Of a DNA stretch of 64,000 nucleotides, positions 10,011-21,336 are shown one piece after another; positions within the stretch are counted from its first letter, which is position 1, and the number at the start of each line of letters is the position of its first letter. This stretch comes from Schistocephalus solidus (lineage: Eukaryota > Platyhelminthes > Cestoda > Diphyllobothriidea > Diphyllobothriidae). The notes beneath the pieces were generated by a model. That model did not search any database, was not told where the DNA came from, and saw nothing but the letters and a program-made list of their open reading frames with translations. Made by a program: the position numbers and the translations under genes. The stretch spans positions 1 through 64,000 of the forward strand of contig WEDG01000806.1 in NCBI GenBank assembly GCA_017591395.1. Direction: 5' to 3'.

Positions 10011-11747
10011 ATGGATGGGAATGGTGTTGAAGTCATTGAAAATTGTGACAAAGCCGAGTACTTAGGTCGGTTTTTGCTTCGGTTTTTCACTAAAGAACTG
10101 GAACTTCAGCTTGACCACGTCAATAGTGCTGTTATAGACGCCCGTTCAGTGCTTGAATATATAATCTTCCAGGAACCTCTCGTGGAACTAGAACTGCGAA
10201 ATCTGAAAGAAAGCGAAGTCATCTGGTCCGACGATATACCGGCCAAGTTCTTGAAAGAACTGGCCAGCGAACTGTCCAAACCACTAGCGCATATATTTAA
10301 TTCGTCATTTGAATCAGGGAAACTGCCATCCGAATGGAAGGCAGCAAATATATACCCCATATACAAGAGTGGTGCTCGATCTAATGTCAACAACTATCGG
10401 CCTGTCAGCCTTACCTCCATTTGCTGTAAAATAATGGAATCAATAATCAAGAAGACAACCATGAAGTTCCTTGCGGAAAACCAATTACTCTCAGATCTCC
10501 AGCATGGCTTCAGACAGAATCGCTCCTGTCTTTCTAGTTTATTACTATCAACAGAGCAGTGGACTCGTGCACTGGACGAAAATGGTAGGGTTGACGTCAT
10601 ATACACTGATTTCAAGAAGGCGTTTGACAGTATCCCACACAAACGTCTCATCTACAAATTATCTGAAATCGGCATAAGAGGAATGTTGCTGACATGGATC
10701 GCAGACTTTCTTACAGATAGATTGCAAACTGTGTGCATCGATACCTCGAAGTCAACACCTACCCGGGTTCTAAGTGGTGTCCCCAAGGCTCGGTATTAGG
10801 GCCGTTACTCTTCTTAGTGTACATCAACGACTGTGTCGACGACCTGGATTGCAGCGCCATCATGTTTGCAGATGATGTTAAATTGTGGAGGGTCATCAGA
10901 TCTGATTTCGATAGGCACGCACTTCAAGAGGATCTCAACCGTCTTAGCAGCTGGTCTGCTCGTTGGCTCTTAAATTTTAACGTTGGGAAGTGTGTGGTCC
11001 TAAGACTGCGTACCAGAAGGACCAGTGAGAAGGATGATTCCTTCCAATACATTCTCAATGGGCAGCCCCTTTCAATTGTTGAGGAACAGAAGGACCTCGG
11101 TGTTCTAATACACCCTCACTTAAAACCATCTTCATAGTGTTTAAAGGCAGCAAAACGCGCTACACAGGTCTTATTTGCGCTCAGACGTGGGTTTGTGCAG
11201 ATTGATAAGGAACTCTTCCGAAAAACCTACGGGATATTTGGTCGATCTCACTTGGAATATGCCATCCAGGCCTGGCGTCCGTGGTTTAAGAAGGATTATC
11301 TACAGCTGGAACGAGTGCAGGCGAGGGCTACGAAGATGGTCAAGAATCTTAGTAATCTGCCTTTACGAAGCCAGACTGGTTGAACTTGATTTGTTTCCTC
11401 TAAATTACAGGCAACTACGCGGTGACCTCATCCAAACCTACCGGATTGTCAGAGGCCGCGATTGTGCCCTAGAATTTGCTGAATTCTTCGAATTGGCTGG
11501 GACGGAACATCTGCGGGGTCATCCCTTTAAACTGCAGAGGAAGTTTGTCCACACGGAAGTCCGTCGGAACGCCTTTTCGCAGAGGGTCGTTGGAGCATGG
11601 AACGGACTCCCTGAGGATGTTGTCCTTTCAGAAACTGTTGATGCATTTAAATTCAAACTAGATACTCATTTTCTGAGAAACTATTGTCAATATAATGAAG
11701 ATTGTGTAAACAGTGGCAGGTTGCGCCTGGCCCACACATATCGATGA
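10011..11747 (+). pseudogene. LINE-B ORF2 reverse transcriptase (frameshifts and stops)
   Basis: The RT fingers/palm open at 10011-10799 with NVNNYRPVSLTSI, QHGFRQNRSC and motif A YTDFKKAFDSIPHKRL. One C is missing near 10780, so SGVPQGSVLGP is split: the next frame (from 10733) supplies CPQGSVLGPLLF and motif C MFADDVKLW. A TAG at 11135-11137 follows HLKPSS. The thumb and C-terminal region continue as LEYAIQAWRPW and LERVQARATKM. A second frameshift near 11380 leads to LFPLNYRQLRGDL and the end at 11747. All catalytic aspartates are present. Confidence 0.85.
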
Positions 11748-11879
11748 CCCTACATTTTTCATTTGTCAGATATATCACTGTAAACATTTATACTATTGAC
11801 ATTTTTTTGCATATGAATAGGGAGCTCAAGGGCGAAAGCCTACTTCCCTCAATAAAGTGACTTAAAGTGACTTAAAAAG

Positions 11880-12400
11880 ACTTTGGCATTTTTATAGAAA
11901 TGGCGTATGTTGAATGGGGTTTGTGGTTTTTTAAGGAGAATAAAATTGTCACTCCTGGGTGAAAAACCAATGCGTTAGGTAGGATCGACATGCTGATGAG
12001 AGCATATGAGGGTTCAAAATGCTCCTCATCGTGGGAGACTTCATGTAACGACAGGGGCTACTTTTCACCACCGCAAGTGCAATCCCAATGCGTATCGACT
12101 AGCTTTAAGCGTAAACGTCAAGGATGCTTGACAGGGGAAACATTCGTAGGCTTCATCCATACTCTTTGGGTTGAACGGGAAAAGGACCGTAGAAAATTTT
12201 GAAGGTCATGGTAGAATAGCCAAAGAAGCGACCCTGATACTCTCATTGATGATTTCTCGGACCACCAACAGAGGAACTCAAAACGATCGTCAACAGTCCG
12301 TGTAGGGTAAACACCGGGGAGAAGAATAAGGCCGCAAGCACCATCACCATCTAACTGGTTCCTGCTTGTGTGTGCTGAAAAAAGAGATAATCACATTCTA
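11880..12400 (-). repeat. CR1-type 3' UTR fragment, shared with 18535-18860 and 29310-29960
   Basis: This noncoding stretch aligns by eye with 29,505-29,960. Both contain GACATGCTGATGAGAGC and a segment ending CGTCAACAGTCCG. In the 29 kb copy the sequence is the 3' UTR of a minus-strand CR1, which gives the orientation here. No tail is visible at 11880. Confidence 0.6.
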
Positions 12401-12499
12401 AGTCTGATCTTTCAAAAAAGCCTATCCTCGGCATGTTCCAATATAAAGGCCCTAAGCCTTAGTTGACCTTGCTCTTCTTTTCGCTGCTTTCATAAAATA

Positions 12500-14600
12500 C
12501 CTTTTTGAAAGCAACCATGTGTTAATTCACTCTTGTTTCCCGTTCTCCTTTTCAAAAAAAACTAGCAAAGCTCGGACAAACCTACTTTACGATTTCATTG
12601 ACAACGGCTTAAAAAATATCTATCTTGGATCATTGGACTGGCCTTGCTTTCTCTCCTGCAATGATGCAGCCCTTCTTTGTGAGGTCATATCAGTTTGCCT
12701 CCAATATAACTGCGAATGTGTGCTTCATAGATACCTCAATTATAACTCTTCGAATTCAATCATTCGTTCTTTTTTTTAAAACAGGCTTAAAGTTTGGGAA
12801 GACAGCTGCGGGACTCTTCCACTGTTTATTTATCCGTCTCACATCTCACAATCAGGGAAATTTTCAAAATGACCTCAAAGATGCCCCAAGTGTGCAACAG
12901 GCAGAGGAAATCATTTGCTCTTATTGATCCTTACCCTACCAAATCCGTCGACAAAAGCTTATTTCATCGGTCCTCATCAGAGTGTGGTCACTAAATTTCT
13001 CCTTTGCTAAATTACAAAAGAATCTTTCTCCTCGATGACACTGAAAAGGCAAAAGAACTTACAAATGATTTCAAACCGATTCCCTTTTGCCGTCATCTTT
13101 CAGATAAAACACTCAACTCAACCGATGCCACTTCAGACCTACAGACGGTATCCCGCACTCGGTTATCAACCAGGCATTGGACCTTGCCAGGTTTCTTAGT
13201 CGTTTCTTCTCAGTTCGCAGTTCAAGCGTGTTTCCTGAAAACACGGAAGACCTTTATTATCCATCCAGTTTTCAAGTCTGGATCTCGATCTGTTGTTGCG
13301 AGCTATAGGGATGTGCACGAAATGCCATCTCTGGCAAAAATCTTGACAAAATCCCATACAATGACATTCTTGATTTCTGTCTATCTATTTAGCTTCTAAG
13401 CTCTACACAGCACGGGGTCTTACCCCAAAAATCGTGTGCAAGTTGTCACTTAACCATCCATAATCTTATCACTCCCCTGCGTAAGGAAGAGAAGTCAGTG
13501 GTAGTTTTTAACTTTGATCTGAGAAAATCATTCTGAAAGGTGCCACACAGACGTCTTCTAATAGAATTGGATGTCATCAGCATCCAGCTTCTACTACTCG
13601 ACTTCATCGGATCTTACTTATCAAACCACTATCAGCATCTCATTGTTTGTAATAGCTATTTGATGCCTCACTCGATAAACAGTAACGTTCTCTAAGGCAC
13701 GGTTCGAGATCCGCTACTCTTCCTTTTTATTACCGATATTTCAAAAAATCAAACTTCATCAATATTCCTTTCTGCCGATGATATTAAGTGTGTTTATTCA
13801 TATTCTAGGCCCATCACAACTAATGCATTGATAAAATTAACTGCGGTCAGCTGGCACTGTCGAAGTGGATCTCAACTTGGCAGATGGAGTTTCTTCGTCA
13901 AAGTGCAGTTTCATGCGATTTGGCCCTGTCACGCTTCCTGGAAAATCCACCTTTCAAACTAACCCATCCTCGGCATATTCCAATATAAAGGCCCTAGGTC
14001 TAATTTGTACAAATGAGCCTACTTTGTCACCTCATGTAGACGGTATTTCTGCAAAGGCTGCGCAGATATGTTGGTTCATCTCATACACTGTTTTCTTTTC
14101 GGAAATAAAGCTTAAGCTTTTTAAAATAGTTTTTTCTTCCTATCCTTAAATTTTGACCTCCTTTGTTTCGTCTATTGAAAGCCTGGGACCACAGCAAAAT
14201 CGAAAATTTTCAGAGATTATTTATTCGAGAACCTTTTTCCCATGCTGAGTCCAGCTTTTCGTATACTGACTGATGTCAATTTATGAACGTTAAATTTGAA
14301 TGGGCCAGAAGATTCGACGCTGACCTTTGCTTTTTTCTTCCTATTAACTGTAACCATCATCTTTCACATACGGACAGTCCCATCTGTGTAGATGAGTTTC
14401 ATGTTTCACGTAATTCCTTCAAGGTTATTCTGCCGTCCCTTTGCTTTACATCTAAGGGCTCGCTCTTCTTTGCATCCAAATATGCCTTCCATTGGAATAG
14501 TCTTTCACTTTTCCCTAAGTCATCGCCTAAGGTGCCAGTATTTAAATTTTAGTTACGTAAATATCATACCTCAGAACGTATATTGTCATAATTAGCGGTT
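12500..14600 (+). mobile_element. Highly degenerate CR1 copy (ORF2)
   Basis: It parallels the CR1-B ORF2 at 22,010-24,000 but with many stops and frameshifts. Readable pieces include GSLDWPCFLSCNDAALLC (12625), SVVASYRDVHEMPSLAKIL (13300), VVVFNFDLRKSF and PHRRLLIELDV (13500-13570), SADDIKCVYSY (13775) replacing YADDLKCIYSF, and FASKYAFHWNSLSLF (14470). The palm aspartates are still visible, but the gene is dead. The divergence suggests an old insertion. Confidence 0.75.
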
Positions 14601-15129
14601 ATATTTCTTAACACGCAACTTCTGGACATCGATAAAGGTCATGCTAGGAATTAACGTCAGATAATGCATAATTTACTTGCTCAAATTCAAACTCTACTTT
14701 AGATTGTTACTGGTGAGTCCATCACTATTATCCCCCTTCCATGCAGCAATGATTTCCGCGGCACTTAACGTCATCTCCTCATTTTGTCCCAAAGTGATCT
14801 GTTGACAATAATTGCAGATTCCTCCGTTTTGCCATCTGATGGTAGTTTAGTCAGTCACCCAAGACGTATTATTTTCACATTCCCTGTGGTTTGATGATTC
14901 TCGCAGTCCTTAAATTCCCCTCGTTGCTTGGAATCTAACGGACTGTGATCGTTCGTGGTGGGTACCTCCTATCTTGCCAGGTTGACGGTTGTTTCGACTG
15001 ATATCTCGAAAGTATTTTGATCGTACCTGCAACTGCAACTGTTAAGCTCATATACCCTTCCAACATGCCCTTTCCCATAAGAAGTCATACCAGTCCTGCC
15101 ATCTCCCTTACCTAGAATCCGTTTCGAGC
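14601..15129. other. No recognisable feature
   Basis: AT-rich sequence with no convincing ORF or repeat. It probably contains further decayed CR1 sequence, because degenerate RT flanks it on both sides. Confidence 0.4.
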
Positions 15130-15420
15130 AACAGAGATTACGGCAAATTTTTAACCAGAATATACTTCAATCTCAAAAAGGCTTTCGATCAATGCCCCAC
15201 CAAAGAAAAATACAAGATCTTATTAATCATAGGATTGGACTGTGCCCTCTTCTCGAATTTCTTAAATTCCTTACTCTAAAACCGAAAGCTAATAAAGCAG
15301 ATTAAAAACGGGGTTACTGACTCTCTTCTATTACTATTGCGGTATTTTAGGGCACCATCTTAGGTCTATTTCTATGTCTCTTACATATTCACGACCTATC
15401 AAGCATACCAACTTCAAGTA
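15130..15420 (+). mobile_element. Very old reverse transcriptase fossil
   Basis: One frame reads IYFNLKKAFDQCPTKEK followed by LIIGLDCALFSNFLNSLL, then the decayed remains of the GVPQGTVLGPLL region and a YI.D segment. The spacing matches RT motifs A to B of CR1-like elements. There are several stops. It may be a piece of the preceding CR1 copy or a separate insertion. Confidence 0.55.
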
Positions 15421-15449
15421 AAAGCTTTTAATATGTGCGTGACCTAAAA

Positions 15450-16235
15450 TGCATATATACATATGATGACAGTTCGACCGTTGATTTCGACGAGATCCAC
15501 CGTATGCTCCACACCAGGTAGTGCAGGGACGGTGACAGGCGCGTGAATTAGTTTTGAGTGATAGTAGCCTTGCGCTGCAGCTACCGCACTATCTCCTCCT
15601 CCCCCACCTGAACCCGGTGTCAAGACAGAGTCAAGAAGACCGGAGATTGGAGAGGGTGCAAGTGGCTGGCGCGGCCGGAGCCGCCCCTGGGTGAACCACC
15701 ACACCTGACTCGGATCCCATGGAGTGGGGTGCCATAAAGGCCACATTAAGAAGGAGCCATTGCAGCGTGAACTCTCAGTCCGCCAGTGAGCCACTCCACA
15801 CAAAACACGCATTGGGCTGACCAAGCGGTCTGAGTTATCCCGTCAGTTGGCAACCTTCCAAGCCACGGCTTTTAGCGCAATAGTTTTAAGCGCGTCAGAT
15901 TGTTTAAAGTAAGTAAAATGCGCTGAGCTGTTGATTTCAATCTCTCCCCACCCCCAAAATCAGACCACCATCCGAGCCAGTAAGTTGTCTGATATGGGAG
16001 TGGGCGCATTGGCTGACGCGTTGGCGTACCCGTCTTCGCGCGCCACAGCACGACCTAGTCCCCATATTGCACACACCAGGATTCACTAAATCAGGGGATA
16101 TGGAGGGGCCATCACCGTCTGACTCCCAGTCCACTGGTCAGCCACTCGACACACACAGCGCATACACTGGGCCAACAGCTTGGTTTGGTGTAAGCGTCAG
16201 ATTGTCAGCCTTCCAAGCCACGGTTTCTAAGAAAC
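15450..16235 (-). repeat. RTE 5' UTR with two tandem monomer-like units
   Basis: Two divergent units lie head to tail about 355 bases apart. CCTTCCAAGCCACGG occurs at 15854 and again at 16209, and each is followed on the minus strand by a GAGTGGCT...GGACTG..AG block. The minus-strand end (15540-15465) has GGAGCATACGGTGGA and CGGTCGAACTGTC, which also occur at 54745-54795 directly upstream of an RTE N-terminal fragment. I therefore read this as the promoter-bearing 5' UTR of an RTE copy in the same orientation as, and just downstream of, the RTE 3' half at 16236-18239. Confidence 0.55.
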
Positions 16236-16333
16236 CGTGAATTTATCAGGTACATTATGATGATTGTGAGGGTGTTGTCTATGTATTAGTGTAGATGGTG
16301 TGCCCTGATGTAGCTTAGCCTCCGGTGGTTTAC

Positions 16334-17166
16334 CGCAGGTTGTCATGGAGGCGCATGTGTCCGAATATGCCCATGCGGTGTGTTAATGTGCGGGAGCAGT
16401 GAGGGCAGTGAAGGCGGGTGCGGTGACTATATTTCGGAGCCCCAGGCACTGGTTCACCAGCCTCCGTGCGATGGATTCGCAGGTGACCGACTAGGCCGAT
16501 GCGTGATTTTTGGGTGCAGTGTAAGCAGGAGAAATCGGTAGAGGCTGTGGGATGTCATTCATGGTAGTGGGGGTGGCAGTGGCGGTAAGAATGGCAGGAG
16601 CGGAGGGTGCGCATGATGTATCGGTGTTGTCGGCATTGAGGTAAATTCCCCTGTTATGGATGCACATGTGACCGAATAGGGCCATGCGATGAGTGAATGC
16701 GTGAGGACAGTGAGGCGACGATCTCTGCTGTGTGTTGGTGCTCCAGGCACTGGTTCACCAGTCTGTGTACGATGGATTCACAAGTGACCGACCAGACCGA
16801 TGCATGAGGTGAATGTGCGGTCGCATTGAGGACAGTTTAGGAGAGAGTCCCCATCGCTGATGGTAGGTGGAAGTGAAGGCAAAGGCCTTGGTGGTTGCGG
16901 TGGTGCGGGTAACAGGTGATGAGTATTGGGATGTGGTCTCTATGACAGTGGGAGTAATGGAATTGATGCCAGGAGTGAAGGTGGGGGATTCTAAAGGAGG
17001 GTTGGCAGAATTTGACGTAGAAATTGGAATTGTCTGATTGTTGGTGCATTGCGTCCGAAGATGTCCAACCAGGCCGATTAACGCGCGGAAGATGCGTTGA
17101 CAGCGCGGGCATGTTGGTGGGGCCTGGGCATCGACGATGTTGGTCCGGGGCGTTGGTGACTTTCAT
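16334..17166 (-). pseudogene. RTE zinc-finger tail (frameshifted)
   Basis: The minus strand reads CPRCQRIFRALIGLVGHL plus a C-terminal cysteine near 17,130-17,060. After a proline/serine/threonine-rich linker come further fingers, including CLHCTQKSRIGLVGHLRIH (two residues short between the cysteine and histidine pairs) and CPHCSRTLTHRMGIFGHM near 16,390, ending at a TAA near 16,334. Stops and frame changes lie between the fingers. These fingers probably bind nucleic acid and assist integration or RNP formation (inference). Confidence 0.7.
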
Positions 17167-18239
17167 GCCACTCTTTTGACCTTGGCGGCGGCGATCCAGT
17201 TGGCCTCATAGATTGCTGAACCAGTCTTCACGGATCTTTTCCGTGCCGGTCTTTCCTGGGTGAGGTCCTCCCATGTCACCCGGTTGATTTGCAGTTGCTT
17301 CAGCGATTTCTTCAAAGTGTCCTTGTAGCGTCGTTTTTGACCTCCTTTTCGGCGAGCACCCGTAGCGACATTTCTGTAGAAAAGTCGTTTGGGTAGTCGC
17401 TCGTCGTTCATTCTTACCAAGTGGCCGCTCCATTGCAGTTCCACTTGCCGCAGCATGGCGTGGATGCTGAGGATTCCGGTCCACTCCAGGACTTTCGTGT
17501 CTGGGGTCCTGTCTTGCCATCTCAGCTTCAGTATTCTGCGGAGGCAGCTGAGATTGAAGTGATTCAGCTTCCTGGCTTGGATCAAGGAGACGGTCCAGAT
17601 CTCCGCTCCGTAAAGGAGTGTCCTCAAAACGACGGCCTTGTACATGTTCAGTTTGGTCTTCAGGTGAATACCGTGGCGATTCCACACAGAGGCCTGCAGC
17701 CGGCCGATGGCCTGACTGGCTTTGCAACTCCGTTGTGCAACCTCGTCATCGATTCTCGTGTTGCGTGACAGCGTGCTTCCTAGATAAGCGAAGGTTTCCA
17801 CGTTTTTGAGTTGAGCACCTGTGACATTGATTCGGGGAGCATTGTATTCATCGCTGGGTGGCGGCTGGTGCATGACAACCGTTTTGGTTGTACTGATTGT
17901 TAATCCAAAATCAGCGCAACGTGCTGCAAAGAGGTCCATGCTCATTTGCACGTCTTTCTTCGTCACGGTGTTAAGGGCATAGTCGTCCGCGAAGAGCAAG
18001 TCATGGACTGTAGTCGTAGACACGCGCGTTGAATCCTGCATACGCCGACTGTTGAGAAGGTGCCCGTCAGTTCTGTAGGCGATGCGGATCCCAGGCTGCT
18101 CATCACGGTAGGTTTCCATGAGAATAGCCGAGAACATGAGACTGAACAGGATGGGAGCCAATACGCAGCCCTGCTTCACTCCGTTGGTCACTGCGAATGC
18201 TTCGGATACCGTCCCGATGTCAGTGACGCGCGCCGTCAT
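17163..18239 (-). pseudogene. RTE reverse transcriptase C-terminal half
   Basis: A continuous 358-codon frame encodes motif [18 protein letters not shown], motif [12 protein letters not shown] with both aspartates, the thumb ([22 protein letters not shown]), and the typical RTE tail [19 protein letters not shown] and [18 protein letters not shown]. It would extend element cDNA during target-primed reverse transcription. It lacks the endonuclease and first half of the RT, so it cannot be autonomous. The frame ends near the zinc-finger region because of a break at about 17,163. The length of uninterrupted frame suggests a fairly recent insertion. Confidence 0.85.
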
Positions 18240-18534
18240 CTCTACCCGTCATATAACAAGCATGCAGCAACCAGTGTGAAAAGGACAATCGATGTGTATA
18301 TTAATGCGCTTATTGAACGCAATCCTCAAGGGAAAATGACAGCTCAAGACCTTTGCTTCACAATAAATTGTCCAATAATTTTCGATGACTAATAACTCAC
18401 TCAATGATCGTGAATAAAAGACTGAGGTCTGAACTAACAAATGCACTTTACTTATCAACCAGGTTAAGCATGTTTTAACGAAAGCCACCTGATTATCCGG
18501 ATTCATATGTAAACATTTCACCTTAAATGCTATA
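18240..18534. other. No recognisable feature
   Basis: AT-rich flank of the truncated RTE; no supported ORF or repeat. Confidence 0.4.
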
Positions 18535-18860
18535 AAGATAGATAGACAGATAGGAAGATATTTTAGTTGAGCACCCAGAAGGGACGTTTCGTAGTGTTTA
18601 AAATTTATGAATTGGAAGTCAGCTTATTGGCAGACAGCGAAAGAAATTCCTTCGATATTTTTATGGAAAGATATCAGTTGAATGATATTTGTGGATTTGT
18701 AAGGAAAAAAGACTTTCACTCATGGGGAAAAATATGTGCATAATATAGGATCGTCATACTGATGGGAGCATATGACGATTCGAAACGCTCCTCATTATGG
18801 AGATATCATGCAACGGCAGGGACTACATTTCAAAACCTTATGAACTGTAGATTTTGTTCC
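18535..18860 (-). repeat. CR1-type 3' UTR fragment with GATA tail
   Basis: It begins with a GATA-type short array (18535-18560), the reversed tail of a minus-strand CR1, and contains CATACTGATGGGAGCATATGA and GCTCCTCATTATGGAGA, which match the 3' UTR of the 29 kb minus-strand CR1. No RT coding is retained. Confidence 0.55.
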
Positions 18861-19382
18861 TCCAAGATTTCTGAACATTATTTTTTTGCTTGTTGCCGTC
18901 AGATAGCCGAGAAAAACAAGAAGGCATTCAGTGACGCCTTACTTTACATTTGTCTGAGTGCGAGTGACTCCGGGTCTCTGCCCGCTAATTTACAGTAAAT
19001 ATAGTCATAGATCGCCCTTGATCAGAAGAGTTCCTTAAAATTCTCAACATCTCATTCATAGCCACACATGACCAAAACATACTCAAATTGAACATGGTAG
19101 CAAGTTATTGCGACCACAGATCACTAGAAGTAACGTAAATGCCATAATATTTCTCAAATTAGGAAAGAAATAGCAACTAGCCTTCCACTTACTAGGATAT
19201 TCGACAACATAGTTGCCCAGTTAAAGTGATAGTAAAAATCAAGAAATTCCTTATACATTATACAACTTGTAAATTTTTAAATAAGCTTCGTCACTTTTAT
19301 TCACTTCTTTGACATGTTATTTAGACCGAAAGGGGCCTGATAACGTCTGTCCTCGGAGCAGCCTCAGAGTTAAAGCCGAAAG
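18861..19382. other. No recognisable feature
   Basis: AT-rich sequence without a supportable ORF or repeat. It might include more CR1 3' UTR around 18,880-18,990. Confidence 0.35.
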
Positions 19383-19581
19383 ACACATAACTGGCTGGGT
19401 TGGAACATCTGTGGTGTCATCCCTTTAAACTGCAGAGGAAGTTGGTCAACAGGGACGTCCGTCCGAACGCCTTTTCGCAGAGGGCCGTTGGAGCATGGAA
19501 CGGACTACCTGACGAGGTGGTCCTTTCAGATACTGTTGTCACATTTAAATGCAAACTAGATACTAATTTGCTGAGAAACTA
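19383..19581 (+). mobile_element. LINE-B 3' coding end, left part of a split copy
   Basis: The ORF at 19400-19581 reads HPFKLQRKLVNRDVRPNAFS, AVGAWNGLPDEVVLSDT and LDTNLLRN, parallel to 11,505-11,680 of the main LINE-B. It stops at GAGAAACTA, where a complete CR1 begins. Its 3' UTR resumes at 24,832. Confidence 0.85.
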
Positions 19582-19898
19582 GGCGCGCAGCTCGTTTTTG
19601 AAAGCTAAGTGAAAGTTCTAATTTTTTCAGGATTTCCTTATCCATACCTTAAATAACTAACTGATTTTTTGATAAAAACTTTGCACTTTTAACACTCTAT
19701 CAACTGCTTATACCTGTGGTGCTCGTCCACTTCTACAGGCGTGGAAATTTAGAGTCAACTTTTTCAACCCATATAGCCTCGTTATAAGTCAGGTGGATCT
19801 GTTAAAATCTGTTAAAATGTTGGAAAACACATTTGTCGCAGAATATTATTCGCCTGATTTTTTCATAAGTTTGACCAAATAAAAGCCTCCTAACAAAA

Positions 19899-21239
19899 AT
19901 GAGAACGAAAATCTCGGCTCGTCGCAAGCTCTCAGCCATTGCACCGAAACGTTGCTTGGTTGCATCAAGTAGTCACAGCAGTGATATGCATATGCAACCA
20001 ATCGTTAAAGCTAACCAGCTTGATCTCTCTGCTTTACAAAATTGTAATGATTTTATGTTAAAGTTTGGATCAGTTCTCTCTATACTGGGGAACTTATTCG
20101 ACGGTGACATCTCTGCTCTTCCCTCTCAGGAATGTCAGCGTCTGGATTCTCTTGTTCATTTGGTTGCCAGTGAAACATCAGACCGACAGAAACGAAATTA
20201 TAATTTTCTTTTAAAACATTTTTCCCGGGACAGACGACCCATTGACGTTGCCGAAGACTTCCTGTACTCGTGCGGTTTCAACTAAAAAATAGCGGAAGCC
20301 AAACGCCTCTCCTCACGTAGCAAAAATCCACCTATATTAGTCACCCGTTTTTCACCAATCGAGGTGGACTCCATTTTTGCACAACGAGGTCGCATTTCTC
20401 GTTATCTAGAGGTTGCAAAATGTTTCCTTTGTCGGGATCTTACACCGATGGAGCGAAGGAATGTGTCTCCCCTCTTGCATAGGTCTTTGGCCTCTCAATC
20501 CATTATCCATAAGTCTGGTCATGGCTATGCAAACCATAACGAAACGGTACAACAATCTCCTATAGTGCCCAGTTCAAAAACCTCCTTAACTTCAACTCTC
20601 GCTCTTCTTTCAACGGATCCATTAACGCCTTCTTCCTCGCGAATAGAAATTTCCAACGCAGTAGCTATCAGCCATGTCATAAACCCACCTTTAATGTCAG
20701 AAACTCCGTCTAAAGTGCCAATACCGACTGCTTCTCCGCTTTAACGTAGTTTTCCTTGTATTCCTACTGTTGACTTAGTCAACAAAACTGGGTCAAGTCC
20801 ACCTCGTTCCTATTCCACGCTTTCAACTCCGGTCTCAGCTGTCCAATCTATTAAACTTATCAAGAACCTGGGCAAGTCAAACTATGCTCCAAACTTAAGT
20901 TCCAAAAAGAAAAACGTTATAAATGTTGCGAAAACTCATAACCCTCCAGCATCTACCATACATACCCAAAATTTCCTTAGCAATTATCCCAACCAATCAA
21001 TTTCTCAGGCTGCCCCATTATTTAACGCTACCCCTTACGGTAACAGTTTTCCAAAACAATTTGTTCCATTTTCAAATCTTATTCTCCCCCCATATTATTC
21101 CAATATTCCTCAAAATCCTATTTTAATGCCTCCTATTTTCGCTAACGCAGAAAAAAGCCTTCCTCGCAATGGATACCACCCAAATATGTTTCTCTACAAT
21201 TATCCTAATTTAGTTAGCAGTAACAGCTTAGCTAATTGA
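19899..21239 (+). pseudogene. CR1-B ORF1 (two nonsense codons)
   Basis: A 446-codon frame is interrupted only by TAA at 20283-20285 and TAA at 20742-20744; both sides read on in the same frame. The N-terminal third is charged and contains DSLVHLVASETSDRQKRN, followed by AKRLSSRSKNPPILVTRF, which looks like the beta-rich start of an RRM-like domain. A conserved-looking cysteine segment is KCFLCRDLTPMER. The C-terminal half is rich in Ser, Pro, Asn and Tyr and probably disordered. The likely role is RNA chaperoning in the retrotransposition particle (family knowledge). Confidence 0.7.
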
Positions 21240-21336
21240 AGACAGCAGCAATTTTAATTTCCGTCCACACCTTCCTCTCTACAGTTACTTCCCCACCACC
21301 ACGTCTTCCTTTTTTATAAGTAACACTTACCCTAGT

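Larger units (their letters stand above)
7500..11876 (+). mobile_element. LINE-B, nearly complete but inactivated
   Basis: This is the most complete Jockey/CR1-like LINE of its family in the window. It has an ORF1 region at 7512-8500 with a short charged coiled-coil-like segment at 7550-7620 and a degraded RRM-like AIRLGKADAL near 8310-8345. ORF2 from about 8722 carries endonuclease, linker and RT. The 3' UTR has the stem-loop at 11816-11849, AATAAA at 11850 and a GTGACTTAAA-type tail. The 5' end is uncertain. Truncated relatives are at 19383-19581, 24832-24995 and 35896-36515. Confidence 0.85.
16236..18239 (-). mobile_element. 5'-truncated RTE retrotransposon with zinc-finger tail
   Basis: The minus strand holds the RT from motif B onward, a long C-terminal domain and C2H2/C2HC zinc fingers, then a short 3' UTR ending near 16,240 in GATAAAT. 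The upstream endonuclease and RT fingers are absent: the copy begins at about 18,239 just before MTARVTD. The combination of RTE RT and zinc fingers is what I associate with diphyllobothriidean tapeworms. Confidence 0.85.

Noticed and set aside
17421..17768. Plus-strand ORF opposite the RTE reverse transcriptase
   Set aside because: It mirrors the minus-strand RT frame, and its residues show no domain.
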